Shown here: positions 9,601 through 21,419 of the stretch, piece by piece
How positions within the stretch are numbered: the stretch's first letter is position 1
Layout of the letters: each line of letters starts with the position of its first letter
Assembly (NCBI GenBank): GCA_030386875.1
Contig: CM059562.1
Location: forward strand, 44,785,757-44,849,756
Origin: Morinoia aosen
Taxonomy: Eukaryota > Arthropoda > Malacostraca > Amphipoda > Talitridae
Length of the DNA stretch: 64,000 nt
Direction of reading: 5' to 3'
Program-made: the position numbers and the translations under genes
Notes under the pieces: model-generated
Seen by the model: the letters and a program-made list of their open reading frames with translations, nothing else
Database searches by the model: none
What the model was told of the DNA's origin: nothing

Positions 9601-12600
9601 GTATATATTACTCATTGATGATTTTGAATATTTAATCTTAAGGTAACCGCATGGCTTTTTATGGTGCATTGAATTCTAGCCTCGGTTAGAAATTTTTGCA
9701 CTAGAAAAAGCCACTAGCACCATGGTATGACTAGCACACTCTTCATTCGGAAGCCAGTCTGCGTTCAATCGTTGACGCAGATGGTGGTCTGAGCGCCCCA
9801 CGTGTGACTCATGTGTAATTTCGATCAATGCAAACACTAGATCTGTCGTGTATTCCACTAATATTATCTGCTCCAGGAAAAGAAAAGGATGCTTGTAGAA
9901 ACTAAATTTTGCAAAAACGAGACTCTCATGGAAGAGAATAAAATAGATAGCGACACTCTGCAATAATGTTGAATCCAGCGTTATGGATCTAACTATGAAC
10001 AGTCGCTGTAAAACAAAACAATTTAAATCAAACCTTTTCTGAGCATGTATATTCTATTCCAGCACTGAAATACGAAAATGATGCTTTAAAAATAGGATGA
10101 AGATAAGAACAGAGATTGTCTCTTGCACTTCCTTGGGCATATCTCTCTTTCTCAAACAGCTAAAGAATCGTTATCAAAGTTTTATCCATCACCACAAAAC
10201 AGTTAATTTAAGCCATTTCAAATCCAACTAATGAAAAATATCTTCGATGTTTATAGCCCCTATTAACTTTCATTGATGACAGCCTCATTGACTAACAATA
10301 ACGTTTATGAGTTTCGGTCCCGCTTTGAGTGAAAAACAATTTTTCTTAATTCAGGTTCTCTAATTATTACTTGTGCAGCTGAGACAAAATTAACATTGAG
10401 TGCGCAAGGTACGTCCACTGTCCCGCAAATGAATGATCCCAAGTACGTGAGGCTGGAAGCCTTGGATAGCAGCAATTAATGAGGAAGATTAGAGTAACAT
10501 CGCTGGCAGTAAATTTCCGAGTCATTGGAAAAGCGAAGAATCTAAGCACAGGTCTTGGGGTAATCAAATTATGGATGGCTACAGTCTGCTGGCACAACGT
10601 TGCGTGGTATACGTGTCGGTGTGTGTGTGCGCGCACTTTCGCAAGCGTACTTTTAAATTTTTCACGATTGAAGGAAAATTGAGACTTTATTGAATTTGAG
10701 CGACGCCCGTATTTTTTTCGTATATTTGTTAATTTAAGTTGATCTATATTATATTTGAATAGAAATATATGTTCTCCTAAATTTTTACAATAACATTCAC
10801 GCTTCGATTCTTTGCTGGTATGATACCTTTAAATTTCAACCCCAGATACAGCAACTGGTAATTGACGATTGAGCGTTGGCAATTTTGATTTATATTATTA
10901 GGAGAGAGCGTGCGACGAGAATTGAAATACGACTTCACAAGGCAAGTGAAACTCGATGGCGTACACTCGTTTTGGGGGCTTGTTGTAGCTTTAATAATTT
11001 CAGATATAGCCTCTGGAGGAGGCATTTAATGAAAGGTGTGAAGAGAGTTTTTTTTTGCTGAGTTGTTGCTGGATAAGAGTTGAGGCTCGGTGCTCCTAGC
11101 TATTTCGGTTCACTTCCGGCACATGACAAAACTGGCAATGGCTCAGGAGCACCGGAACTTTCGAGTTGGATCGAACGATGTACTATAAGAATTTGAGAAA
11201 ATCAAAACTAGCATTGGTCTTGCACTTGTAGCGTATTTCGCGCAATGGAGAACCTGCTCGCGGCAACGAAGGATTGATTATACCTGAGTGTTTGATCTAG
11301 CGGGTGTTGTGATGGCCATACTGCTGTTAAGCCAATGTTTCCCTTTGTTTAAATTATCTTCTGCATTAAAATTCTCAGAATTATCTCACATACCGGAAAA
11401 TAACATGAATAGTAAATAAAGTTTCATCTTTTAGCCTAGAGTATTTTTACTTATGCCAGCGATAATACTTTCAATTAATTAGAAGTTGAATCACCAAGCT
11501 ATAAATTTTCCCCGTATGAACAAGCGAGAAATAACACAAATCTACTTAAAGTACATCTTAATGATTAGAAATAGTTCCAGCTCCACGTGAGGCAAAATAC
11601 TTCACCAATTACTGATCATTTTAATAAGTTCAGATATTTCAGATAAACGACCATCAAGGTATAAAATGTCACGTTCCGACTTCCGATGTCACTAACATGA
11701 TCATAAGGCTAAAATTACACAAAGACAACGATTACAGTGCAGGAATGCAAAAGTGTTGCAGGAGCCATACTAGACAAGATTAAAAAATTCAGGGTCTTCC
11801 GGATAAATCCGAGAAAATTTAGGAACGTTGGTGTTTTTGATCTAAAAGTTGGCCGTTTTGATGTACATCAATAGTGCTTAATTATCTATGCTGCCGGCAA
11901 TTAACATATACAGTTCGCTGCTCAAACGTTCCACAATAAATTAGGCAAAATGTTCAGTTATCTGTGACTTTCATCGCGTGGCTCGAAGCCCAGTCTTTCT
12001 AAAAAAAAATTCCTCTAGTAGCGCACATAGACAGTTTACAAAGCTTGCTGGTGTTGTGATGATTCTGACCAAAATTGAAGGGCCCGGCTAACAAGAAAAG
12101 ATCATATTCGAAGAGCTCGCTGACTAGCCGGCCTCAAAATAAGCGTCAAGGCCAATCCAACTATCAATATCGTTATTTGCTAAGAGAAAGGTCGCCAGCA
12201 ACACAACAATTCATATAGCGATTGAAGACCTAGGCCTAGCCTCTCATGCACAAGAGAGGTAGCTTCTCCTAACTGAGATGAAAGACATCCGTTCGGAGAG
12301 GTGTAAGATAGTTTTGTGCTGGTTGAAGACCAATGAATTTGCCATTAAGTTAATTTCTGTTCTGAACCGTAGCATTTTATACTGTGATAATTGTATTTTT
12401 TAGAACAGTGGTCAGTCATTTATTGAATATTTTCAAGGTGCGTAGAGCACGATCTACTTATTTTATATTTATTTCAAAGTGTTGAGTCTACCACGGAGCA
12501 TTTATTTTTTACCGTTTACTCTTTTCAAAACGAAATTCGATCGTAAGCCACTTGCGATGAGGAGCGGTTATTAAAATCTTGTACATTTCATTGGCGCCTT

Positions 12601-15600
12601 TTTTATGAGATGTGCACAGTTCAGCGATGTACAGGAAGAAAAATTACAAATCTCTCGCACCGAAGTACACTTTTATTTAAATTTAAAAATTTAGAGTCCT
12701 TGCAAACGGTCTGTAAGATTTTAGTCCTTAGGTTCACGTGCTTTCATTTTTTGAGCAACTTCCTCAACGTAATTGTGATTTTTCCCGCTACTAACTCGCC
12801 TTCTGACAGAGAGAAATTGGGAGAAATGCGAGCTGAAAAAATCTCTGTACAGATACGTATATTAGCGATCCCCGTTAGACCGTACTTCCACATTCATGAT
12901 GGCTCAACCTAGGTCAATTTGTAGGCCAAGCAATATTAGGTTCCATGAAAAAATTAAAATGATTCATTGACATGATAATTAATTTAGGCATTACCAGGCT
13001 TAAGAAACTTGGAAAAGAGGGGTAAAATTTTCATTTTACCATGTGATTACATTTGTAATCGAGAACATTAGTACAAAAAATTATGAGCAATGTAATTCGG
13101 GTACCGCATTTAACCTGAAAACAGTTCGTCAACCCAAGTATTCCCCGAAATCGCATTTAATGAGAAGAAGTAAAATTTCGTGCATAACTTTTAGGGTAAG
13201 AAGTCTAACACAGAACTGGAGAAAATATGATGCAATATAGTAGTGTTTGGTAATTTTTAGGAGGAAATTAAATGCCAACAACCAGTAACCGCTGTATTGG
13301 AGTTTAAGACCACATCGTTGTTTAATTCAAGGAATTTACCATTTATTAACTCTTTTAATTTACTTGATCAGTGAAAGGATCGACGTATTCTGGAATAGAA
13401 AAACGATAAAAATTAAGCAAAAATCAAACTAATCGAAAAGATCAATGTTTCGGTTATAGGCAAGTTGCTTTTTGTTCAAGAACAGGAATTTCCGTCTGCT
13501 CACCGAAAAAATAAAGAAAGCTTATACACATAATCAGTCGACTCGCCGACGCATCCATTACCCGCAAGGAAAATTTTACAAAGCGCCACCGAAGAAGCAG
13601 AGATGCTCCGCGTATTCTCATCTGAACAATGTTCAGGTTTAATATTAATTTTTACTAGAACACGTTAAGATTATGTTTTCTATTATTTCAAGTAAGGTAT
13701 AGCAGTATAACCAATATAATTTCATTACAACAGCCTAGTTTTACGCACTTATTTGTCGCCTTCAGAACGGAACATAAACAAGAGCCTCCGAGAAGCTTTT
13801 AGAAAGAGGAAAATAGAGCAAGAAATAGTTCCGCTTTATTATACCAAGTAGAAAGGTAATTTCTTAGGAATCATGCAAAATAAGCATGGCTTAATTACAA
13901 TTAATTAAATTAAGGACATCGCCTCAGTTAAGTTAACTATGCTTTCAAGCAGCCAATATATTATGTTGATTTTAAACTTAGTTCTGCGTACGGCAGCCAT
14001 AAAGATAATCTGCCTCACGGGCAGCCCGAGGGTCACAGTTAACTCCTCTATTATTTAATATAATTCATTAACACGAGCTTAATTTGAACGGTTAAAACCA
14101 GCATTAAGCCAGACTCATGAACTTATGAAAGAGTGGAACAAAAGAAGCGCAAACATGCAAAATTATAACTCAACAGAAGAAAATCACATTCACACAAACT
14201 AAAGTTAAAGCGGAAAAGAAGAAAAAACAATCTCCCGCAGCCTGCGCAGGAACCTCATATGACACCTTCCATCGCATGTGCAAACAATTAACTACCTCTA
14301 AGCGCAAGCTAAATTTTTTAGTTTAAAGTTAAAGGTCACGGTTTAAAAAATTTAAATTTTCAAAAAGTGGAGCTATTCTGACTCATTGTAGTACTTCATT
14401 TGACTTATTAGTAAAAAAAAATAATGGTTGGAATCTAGGTTGAAACGAAATGTTTTCTGAATTTTTTTCTCACATTACAGTCAAAAATGTGAAAAATGGA
14501 TTCACATTTATTTAATTTCAGTAAAATACTATTTTTAACAATATACTATCGATATTTTGAACGAATTTTTATATGAACAATTTCTGCAATGCCAAGCGTA
14601 TTATATTCGCTGTGACAGTTTCCTTGGATTGAGCTCTAACCTAGAAATGGTTCGTGGTTGTTGTTCATGCTCCCTCCATGATTGTTTTCACTCAATTGAC
14701 AGTTCCTATTTGTCAAATACATTACTGAATTTCTTTACAAACGCCTAATTTTCTTTCAGTTTGAATTACTTCCTTTTATACGCAGCAGGCTTCAATCAAT
14801 TCATTGGGTTTTGGAAAGTAGCCAATAATAAGAGACATTAAAATTCATATGCAGAGCATGTCTACAATACTATAGTTGGAAAACGATTGTCGGGGTCGAG
14901 TTCCTTCTTTCCTTTGCTGTTATTAATCATATTTGTCTGCCCAATACGCGGCTCTTCATCGAGGGAAACGTTTCTTAGCTTGTCGGAACTGTGCAAACTT
15001 TTATGCTATGCTCGTTCTGCAATATCATTGAATCCGCTCACAATGTATAGCTTCCAGCCAAATTTCGCTCAGAGTTCTCATATTCTTTATAGTCATGTAA
15101 TGGATGAGTAATGATGTGCCATGGGGAGGAAACTTTTTATTTCGCATCCGTGTACGTTTCAAATACACACTTTTAATAAAACTTACCTCGATTGAGGCAC
15201 GCGAAAATCGGGTTTGTAAAAGCTAATCTTCCACTGAAAATATTTTAAATTGAGGGATATTTGAAATCTAAACAGTACCAGAAAATTTAAAATTTGCTGA
15301 CAATAAACCTGAACACATATTACAGACAACCTTATAATTTGCCTATATTATAGTTGCTGAAATTTCTACTTCAAATAATAAGGATGGCGAGCATGTATGT
15401 TGAGAAGAATGATTTTCGCACAAGCATGCTTAGTTGTATATACAACTAGTCGTTTAGCTATTGATGTTTCGTATCGAGTCTACACCAATGGAAATTTTGT
15501 AATATCTCAGTATGTAAGCCCTTCATATAGAGAAATTTTGATTAACACGGTATTACCACTATTGACCTCATGTACAAGGATTAGGAACGTTATAATACGA

Positions 15601-15744
15601 AATCAGGCTCCAAAAAACCAATGTTTAAAGCGAAAACCTGAACTGGCGAATTTAAATACCTAATAACACTCATAGCAAAGACCATCGCAGTTTTTGCACA
15701 AATTCTTAAAAGTTTTTAATCCATCAGTGCTATCATTAATTATT
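6653..15744. other. Nine kilobases without a supportable gene
   Basis: AT-rich sequence with no recognised transposon protein, no SINE-A or family B copy and no convincing exon. Open frames are all below about 100 codons. The frame at 14,887-15,111 looks like a signal peptide (FFPLLLLIIFVCPIRG) but begins at TTG, not ATG, and has no family resemblance. A (GT)n/(GC)n alternating tract lies at 10,619-10,636. This may be intron or intergenic DNA. Confidence 0.6.
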
Positions 15745-16235
15745 CTCCCGACCTACACGGACGTTCGCCTGTATGACAGAGGGGCGAGACTCCTAAGATT
15801 TTCGGAAGAAATTATTACAGCGCGAATTAGATCAGAAATTGAAATTGAAAATATAACTGAATGATGAATTGCAGCAGAAGTATAAAAAATTTTGAAGATC
15901 AGCAAGGCAGGAAGTTTTGGAGGAATTCGAAGAAGCACTCCGTTTACAAGAACTCTGGAACACGAGAGCAATTCAGCAGCAGTTTCGTCTAAGCTCAGTC
16001 CACTTCACAACGGTAATTTGATTTTACCTGAACAGTGTAAGAAGTACTTAAATTTAACTAATGTTGTATTAAACGAACGTGAAATTGATGTTTTAAATTT
16101 GGGTTTGAACTATCACACTGGAAGTAGATTTGGTCCAATTAAAAACAGCTGCAGTTGGAGTTGGCGTATCAAAATATTCTCAAACTAAGTCGTGAAAGTT
16201 TAGTTACAGTTGAACCTAACTTATTAAGGCTATTT
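15745..16235 (+). mobile_element. Penelope-like retroelement, N-terminal remnant
   Basis: Translation across this stretch gives, in more than one frame, blocks resembling the N-terminal part of Penelope-like retroelement proteins: a charged helical region (QEVLEEFEEALRLQELWNT at about 15,910-15,965) and the motif LTNVVLNEREIDVLNLGLNY at 16,050-16,110, then LAYQNILKLSRESL at 16,160-16,200. The first 70 bp (CGACCTACACGGACGTTCGC) are repeated at 24,155-24,235. It is broken in several places, and the reverse transcriptase part is absent because the match stops where GC-richer transposon-like sequence begins at about 16,245. Confidence 0.55.
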
Positions 16236-16254
16236 TACATTGATGGTTTCTTCG

Positions 16255-16390
16255 CGCTCCACACCGTCGCTCCATCCCGCCAGTCAAATAAGCTCCGCCC
16301 ACAGCAATGCAAATTGACCCTTATTGCCACGCTCACGGTAAGGAGCGGCAACATTCTGCATGCTAAATATTGGCGGTGTGCACTGCCAGT
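16255..16390. repeat. GC-richer repeat left of the MADF gene
   Basis: Contains GCTCCACACCGTCGCTCCAT, which recurs in direct orientation at about 17,122-17,141, and a block with AAGGAGC, GAGCGGCAA-like and GGTGTGCACTG words that also recurs at 17,027-17,090. The pair of related GC-richer blocks brackets the MADF gene and may be the subterminal parts of a decayed DNA transposon, but the order of the blocks is not a simple inverted repeat. Confidence 0.45.
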
Positions 16391-16436
16391 CAACAGCGTT
16401 CAGTTGCTCTTGAGACCGTAGAGGGCATGTGTAGTC

Positions 16437-16694
16437 ATGGCTTACATATTATGGAGCAAGAAAGAGAATAAAACTCCTACCGAAAAATGTAAAGAATTTC
16501 TATGTTTATGGAACGTTAAGCTCGCAGAGCATAAAAACAGAGTGACTAGAGAAGATGCTTTTAAAAGTTTAGCATCTCACTTCCCAAATTACAATATTGC
16601 AATGGTTAAAATGAAAATTCAAACACTGAGAGGCCAAGATAGGAAACAGCTCTCACTATTCAAAAAATCAAAGAAATATTCACTGCGTATGTAA
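16437..16694 (+). CDS. Small MADF-domain (Myb/SANT-like) protein, probably transposon-derived
   Basis: ATG 16437 to stop 16692-16694, 85 residues. The whole protein reads as a MADF domain: a first helix with W6 and the TPTEKCKEF segment, then CLWNVKLAEHKNRVTREDAF (residues 23-42), then VKMKIQTLRGQDRKQLSLFKKSKK (about 57-80). MADF domains are three-helix DNA-binding folds related to Myb/SANT. The short CLWNV/VKxKIxxLRxQ variety is typical of the second, DNA-binding protein of PIF/Harbinger transposons and of host genes derived from it. It ends soon after the domain, shorter than usual for such proteins, so it may be truncated or be the first exon. The GC-richer repeats on both sides and the PIF-like element starting at 17,164 support a transposon origin. 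The frame is intact; expression is unknown. Confidence 0.65.
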   Translation: MAYILWSKKENKTPTEKCKEFLCLWNVKLAEHKNRVTREDAFKSLASHFPNYNIAMVKMKIQTLRGQDRKQLSLFKKSKKYSLRM

Positions 16695-17024
16695 ACGTAA
16701 AATTAATTACAGTGTAATTAAATTGCACAATGTACACTGCTCTCAAGAAAAGTACTTCAAATACACGGAAAACATTCGACAGGTGTCATTGGAAGATAAT
16801 TCAAATTAAAGGAAAAAGTAAAAAAATACACCCAGAAATTAGTAATTGGTATTTATTTTTTCTATCCATTTACAGTGTTTTTTGAAGGTAGTTGGGCAGT
16901 TTTAAAGTATTTTTAGAATATTAGCTTTTTACTTCTGCAAATTATTCTGTAAATATTCTGCAATTTGTTCTGTCAAGTACTGTGTCAGTATTGCAAGAAC
17001 AATACTGACGATTGTTGTCTCTTG
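16695..17024. other. AT-rich stretch after the MADF gene
   Basis: No recognisable gene or repeat. The protein frame does not continue past the stop. Confidence 0.5.
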
Positions 17025-17163
17025 GGAAGGAGCGTCGTGTTGAGCGGCAATGTAAAAGCAAGCTGGTGTGCACTGACGCTCAATCCTGTCGTGGGAGGAG
17101 CTGTAGAAAGTTCACTGTCGCTCCACACCGTCGCTCCATACCGCTGGTGTAAAATGAGCTTTA
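17025..17163. repeat. GC-richer repeat right of the MADF gene
   Basis: Partner of the 16,255-16,390 block: the CTCCACACCGTCGCTCCAT word is shared in direct orientation, with diverged flanks. It ends at the TTA where the PIF-like element begins. Confidence 0.45.
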
Positions 17164-18046
17164 GGCCGCGGCCAGACAAACAGCAGTGAAGCAGGGCTGC
17201 GCAGAGCAGTTTTGGCTCGCTGGTAGCTGCTAGCTTATGCTCGTAAGTTAGGTGGCCAAACAAACAGCAGTGGCTGGTCGTGAGTCCGCAGCATTTGTAA
17301 TCTTGGCGCTACGATGGGCGGTGTTTTGTGACAGGCAACCTCAAATTTTGCTTAATAAATAGATGTAGAACAGGCAATATTTCATCGGATCAAGTTTATT
17401 TATATCTAGACATATTACCATGCTGTGCATTATCTTCTTAGCATTACAAGTGCATCCGTACACTGTCGTACAGTACTTTTCATTTCGCTAAAATATTTCT
17501 ACCCACAATGTTTGAAATTGCTTTGATACTGTTTTTTAATTGTTCCAGGAAATTCGACAAAAAATGAATTGCATGATAATATGCTAGTTATGGTTGATGA
17601 TGGAATAATCATGCAAATAATTCACTGACGCATGACTTGAAACTCATAAATACTTGAATGTGGATTATTTTGCAGTACTGGACGTGTAGAGACATTACAG
17701 AACAAGGAACATATTCGTTCAGGCGTATGAATATAAACATCTATGGATATAACAACCCGAATTTGGAATTTTTAAACCAATAAACAATATCTAAGTATAA
17801 AAGGATCTTTTGTAGTTGACGTGCGGCACTAAGTTTCAGTTTAATGGCAATTTTCACGTAAAATTCGAACATCACTATCGTTTTTGGAGAAACTAACAGT
17901 TTATTAGTTGCGTGCTTTCAAGGTTATTTATACCGATGTAATGCTGATAAAACGCAAACTTAAAAAATTCTGTATCGGCTTTGCCCAGCACTTTGCGCTG
18001 GTACAGAAAAAGTAAAAGATCCATCCTCTCCACATTTGACTCACAT

Positions 18047-18612
18047 TTAACAATTCTATTGGTAAATCTGAAGGAGATGACAGTTGTCGATTTTCCACTT
18101 TTTGGTGCCTGAATCTAATTAATTGAATCAAAATAAACAAGTTTTCTTCTATTCTTTTTTCGTCTCAAATGAGTATTTTACGATTTATAGCGGTAAGTTT
18201 AGTTTCGTCATTGATGACGAATGCGCTCGAATAAACAGCTACTCATCGATTTTCGAATTTTTGTTGCTTGAAACATGGTAATAACTTCGAAATAAACAAC
18301 TTTTATTCCATACACTTTTTTCGTCAAATAAGTATTTAACGAGGTATAGCGGTAGGTTTGGTTTCGTCTTTCAAGACAGAGCGCTGGAAGCGAGACGCCA
18401 TTGCAGTATTGCCATACAACTCGATCAAAGAATTTCTTTCCGCTTCAAAGACTGGAGTTGCGGTAAGTCATTTACCGCTATAACTAATAAAATACTCATT
18501 TGAGACAAAAAGTGCATAGAAGAAAACTTGTTTATTTCGATCTAATTAACTATGCTAAGGCATCGAAATTTACAAAATCGACAACTGTCATCTCCTTCAG
18601 ATTTACCATTCT
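18047..18612. mobile_element. Foldback-type element cluster (family F), copy 1
   Basis: Three related arms occur: 18,047-18,215 and 18,276-18,380 in plus orientation and 18,463-18,612 inverted. They share AAATAAACAA, a TTTTTTCGTC-like word, CAAATGAGTATTT and AGCGGTA. The first and third arms extend to ATCTGAAGGAGATGACAGTT and are nearly alike over 150 bp. The arrangement looks like one foldback element plus the half of another. No protein is encoded. Copy 2 lies at 48,757-49,240. Confidence 0.6.
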
Positions 18613-18634
18613 ATTTGAGTGCGCACATATACGT

Positions 18635-18639
<5 letters not shown>

Positions 18640-18670
<31 letters not shown>

Positions 18671-19345
18671 GCACCTATGCATATATATGTTTCTATTCCT
18701 ATTTTTTGAGTAAAAACAAAACCTCTAAACATATTACATTTTACCCAAAGCTCTGCGACTAGTTAACACTGAATCATATTTCAAAAATAGATATATTTAT
18801 TGCAGTTGCTCAATAATTCAAAAATAGATCTATCACTGCCCCAAAGGCCGTATCTGTGAATAAAAACAATGAAAAATATAAAAAAGACATATGAACAAAG
18901 TGCTCGTGAAAAATCATCATCTCTGTGCGAATGCTTATATCTATACAACAAATAATTATACAACAAATAATTCAGGAATTCCGAAGAATTCTCTAGTAGT
19001 ATTTTGAACTATTTATAAGTTGTCAGCCATCTCTTGGGATATAAAATCTCCAGCAAATGATATTTTTGATTTAACTAGCCATTGACAGGGTTAATCTATT
19101 TGCACGCCACGTTTGGTTTGTCTACAAGTACGCCTCGTATAATTTGTCTATTAGTAAACCTCGAATGGTTTGTCTATTAGTAGACCACGTATAGTTTGTC
19201 TATTAGTACTCCTCATGCGGTACGTTTGTCTAAGGACGTCTTATATTGAGAAATTTTTTAAAAGCCAAGATCTTGCCATGTATTTCATATGCCAACCTTT
19301 TTTGAAATAAACGGTTGTCTTTTCTTTCTTTCTCACAGATGACCT
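18640..19345 (+). repeat. Dispersed repeat family B, copy 1
   Basis: Starts at a (TA)n tract and matches 31,600-32,375 over its whole length and 41,090-41,300 over part. Shared landmarks are CTATTCCTATTTTTTGAGTA, AGCTCTGCGACYARTTAACA, ATCTATCACT, AATTCCGAAGAATTCT and a final TGAAATAAACG. It holds no open frame. It may be the non-coding 3' region of a larger retroelement, since copies share one end and vary at the other. Confidence 0.65.
19107..19230. repeat. 29-bp tandem repeat within family B
   Basis: About four units of GTTTGTCTATTAGTA followed by a variable CCTCGTATA-type half. A shorter, more decayed version lies at the same place in copy 2 (about 32,190-32,290), so the tandem belongs to the family. 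Confidence 0.65.
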
Positions 19346-19951
19346 AACCTGTGTTTCCTCAGTATTACTTAGGAGAAAAATGATTAATGTTTATAACTAA
19401 AAAAACTAATAGTTCATACGTAAAAGATATATGTTTCAAGTCAAGATGTCATGTGCCAAAAATAGACCAGATATGAAATATTCGGGATTGGTACGCTCTA
19501 AAGTTTAGGTATTGACAAAGAAAATGCTTGATATAGTATAGTTTTTCGATTTATGAGGTAGAAAATACCTATAGACGTATAAATAACTGTACAATCCCAC
19601 CTACCACTAACTTCCATAGCGTCTGCTATAAATGACCATTGTTCATTAACATAGTTATGATCGAAATATTAAGAGATGCACCCCCGATCGCAGGAATAGC
19701 GTGTACCGAGGAGATCAGAAGTCGACATCCTCCCCGTACGAACTCTACGGTGCAACTGACTGCTAGCTCCCGAGCAGTGTTTTATCACCCGAGATAAAAC
19801 GCCGCTACTGCTTGCTTCAAACAGCGCTGCCCTGCACTGCTCTGTGCTACTTGTCTGGCCATCCTAATAGGAATGCCACTAACATAAAACTCCGCGCGGT
19901 GTCTGCTCTGCTCTGCCCTGCTCCACTGCTGTTTGTCTGGCCGCGGCCTTA

Positions 19952-21419
19952 GACGCCGCATTGATAGCTGAGAGCACTCGCAATAGAAGCACGTTCAGTA
20001 GAAAGGGTTTAACTCAGTCAATGCGCCAGGCCATCCGTAATTCACGTTCAAATGAAGAAATAGTCATTTTCAAAGGTGACAAATGTAAAAATACGTATTG
20101 TCGCTAATTTCCTGCAACGCATCAAACTACACGTATCGTCCTAATCGAATTTAAGGATGTTAAAGAATACAATGCACGCAATGAGAAGGTTTTTTTTATT
20201 GATTCTTGATTTACACAGAAATTTTCGTAATGCCAAAACCTTTGGGCTTGAAAGACCCTTTGGGCTTGATAGGATCTCGTACCACCTGAATTTTTCCTTC
20301 TTCTGGAAAAAGCAAGGAACTAATTAAATTAAGCCGAGACAATTAGCATTTTACAATATTTCAGTAAGTCAATTGTTTGAATAACTTTATTTAATGGCTA
20401 CACCATTCTCCCGTAACCGTCCACATACGGATAAGCACAACTGCTCGGCTCCCATCAAGTTAAGAATCCTGATACGTACACAGCGTCCAGTGCACGAGGA
20501 GCTCGATGTTATGAAAGCTTGATGATTAAGAATAACCAGGGGCTCCAGCGTTATCCTCGCAGATTGACTGTAGAAACTAGTAAGAAACTATGCTCAGTGG
20601 TAACATTTATGGCAAGATATTTCACGTAATTTTTATATATTTCAAAGTACGCAGTTAAACCTCACCTAAAGCTCACCTTCAACTTTAATACCATTAGCAC
20701 TGATAAGAAGAAGTTGGCTTGGGAAGCGATATTAGGAAATTAGGAGGAATTACAGTTGAAGGAACCTATCCTCGGCATAGGACAGGTTGAGTTGTTAGCG
20801 TTAAACTAATTATCACGTACGGCACAGCCCGAAAGAAGTTTTTAATTAACTTTCTCTTAATCGAGAGCAACTTTCACGAACATTAAACATTTAAAGCAAA
20901 ATTGTATTTGACGAAAAATACTCGTTAAGTGAAGAGGACACAGTCCAACATTTTAAGTTATAAGGTTAAGTTGACGTGACTAGAGTCACTCTAGCTGTGA
21001 CGTTAAGTCACCTTAAAGTTGAAGTTCACAATTAAATCATCTTTTCGAAGAGTTTCTTTATTACATTTAAAAGTTTCATTTATTAATTTACTTCATTTTA
21101 CTTTATTAAGAGAATAGTTAAAAACAGAGGTTGGTTTAAGAAATGACAAACACCATGCAAAGAAGAATAAATAAATGAACGAAATTGAAATAGTGGCCAC
21201 TACAAATAATAATTAGGAAACATAGAGCGCAGCCAGTGGAAGATTGATTGTTAGAGAGGCTTCCAGCAATGCTACGGCGCTTAAAGACCGATTAATTAAA
21301 CGAGATGCCTCTCAGTCTCCGTAACTCTGTGCCGCCTGGCTCTGTCTACCTAATTTTTTCGTTCCTTGATCAGGACCTCAGCTAATACTGAGATTATTTT
21401 CTTTCTTTGTTGGAGCGAA
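19952..21419. other. Stretch without recognisable content
   Basis: AT-rich sequence between the PIF-like element and the Penelope-like element. I see no exon or repeat that I can name. Confidence 0.5.

Larger units (their letters stand above)
17164..19948. mobile_element. PIF/Harbinger-like non-autonomous element
   Basis: The ends are inverted repeats starting GGCCGCGGCCAGACAAACAG and continuing CAGTG(A/G)AGCAGGGC, with the direct trinucleotide TTA at 17161-17163 and 19949-19951. A three-base TWA duplication is the hallmark of the PIF/Harbinger superfamily. Subterminal copies of the same word occur inside both ends (GGCCAAACAAACAGCAGTGG at about 17,252; GGCCAGACAAGTAGCACAG on the minus strand near 19,860), as expected for multiple transposase-binding sites. 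No transposase frame survives in its 2,785 bp; the interior holds foldback repeats (18,047-18,612) and a family B copy (18,640-19,345), which probably inserted later. Confidence 0.7.

Noticed and set aside
14887-15111. Signal-peptide-like frame FFPLLLLIIFVCPIRG
   Set aside because: It begins at TTG with no upstream ATG in frame, and no splice sites or family resemblance support it.
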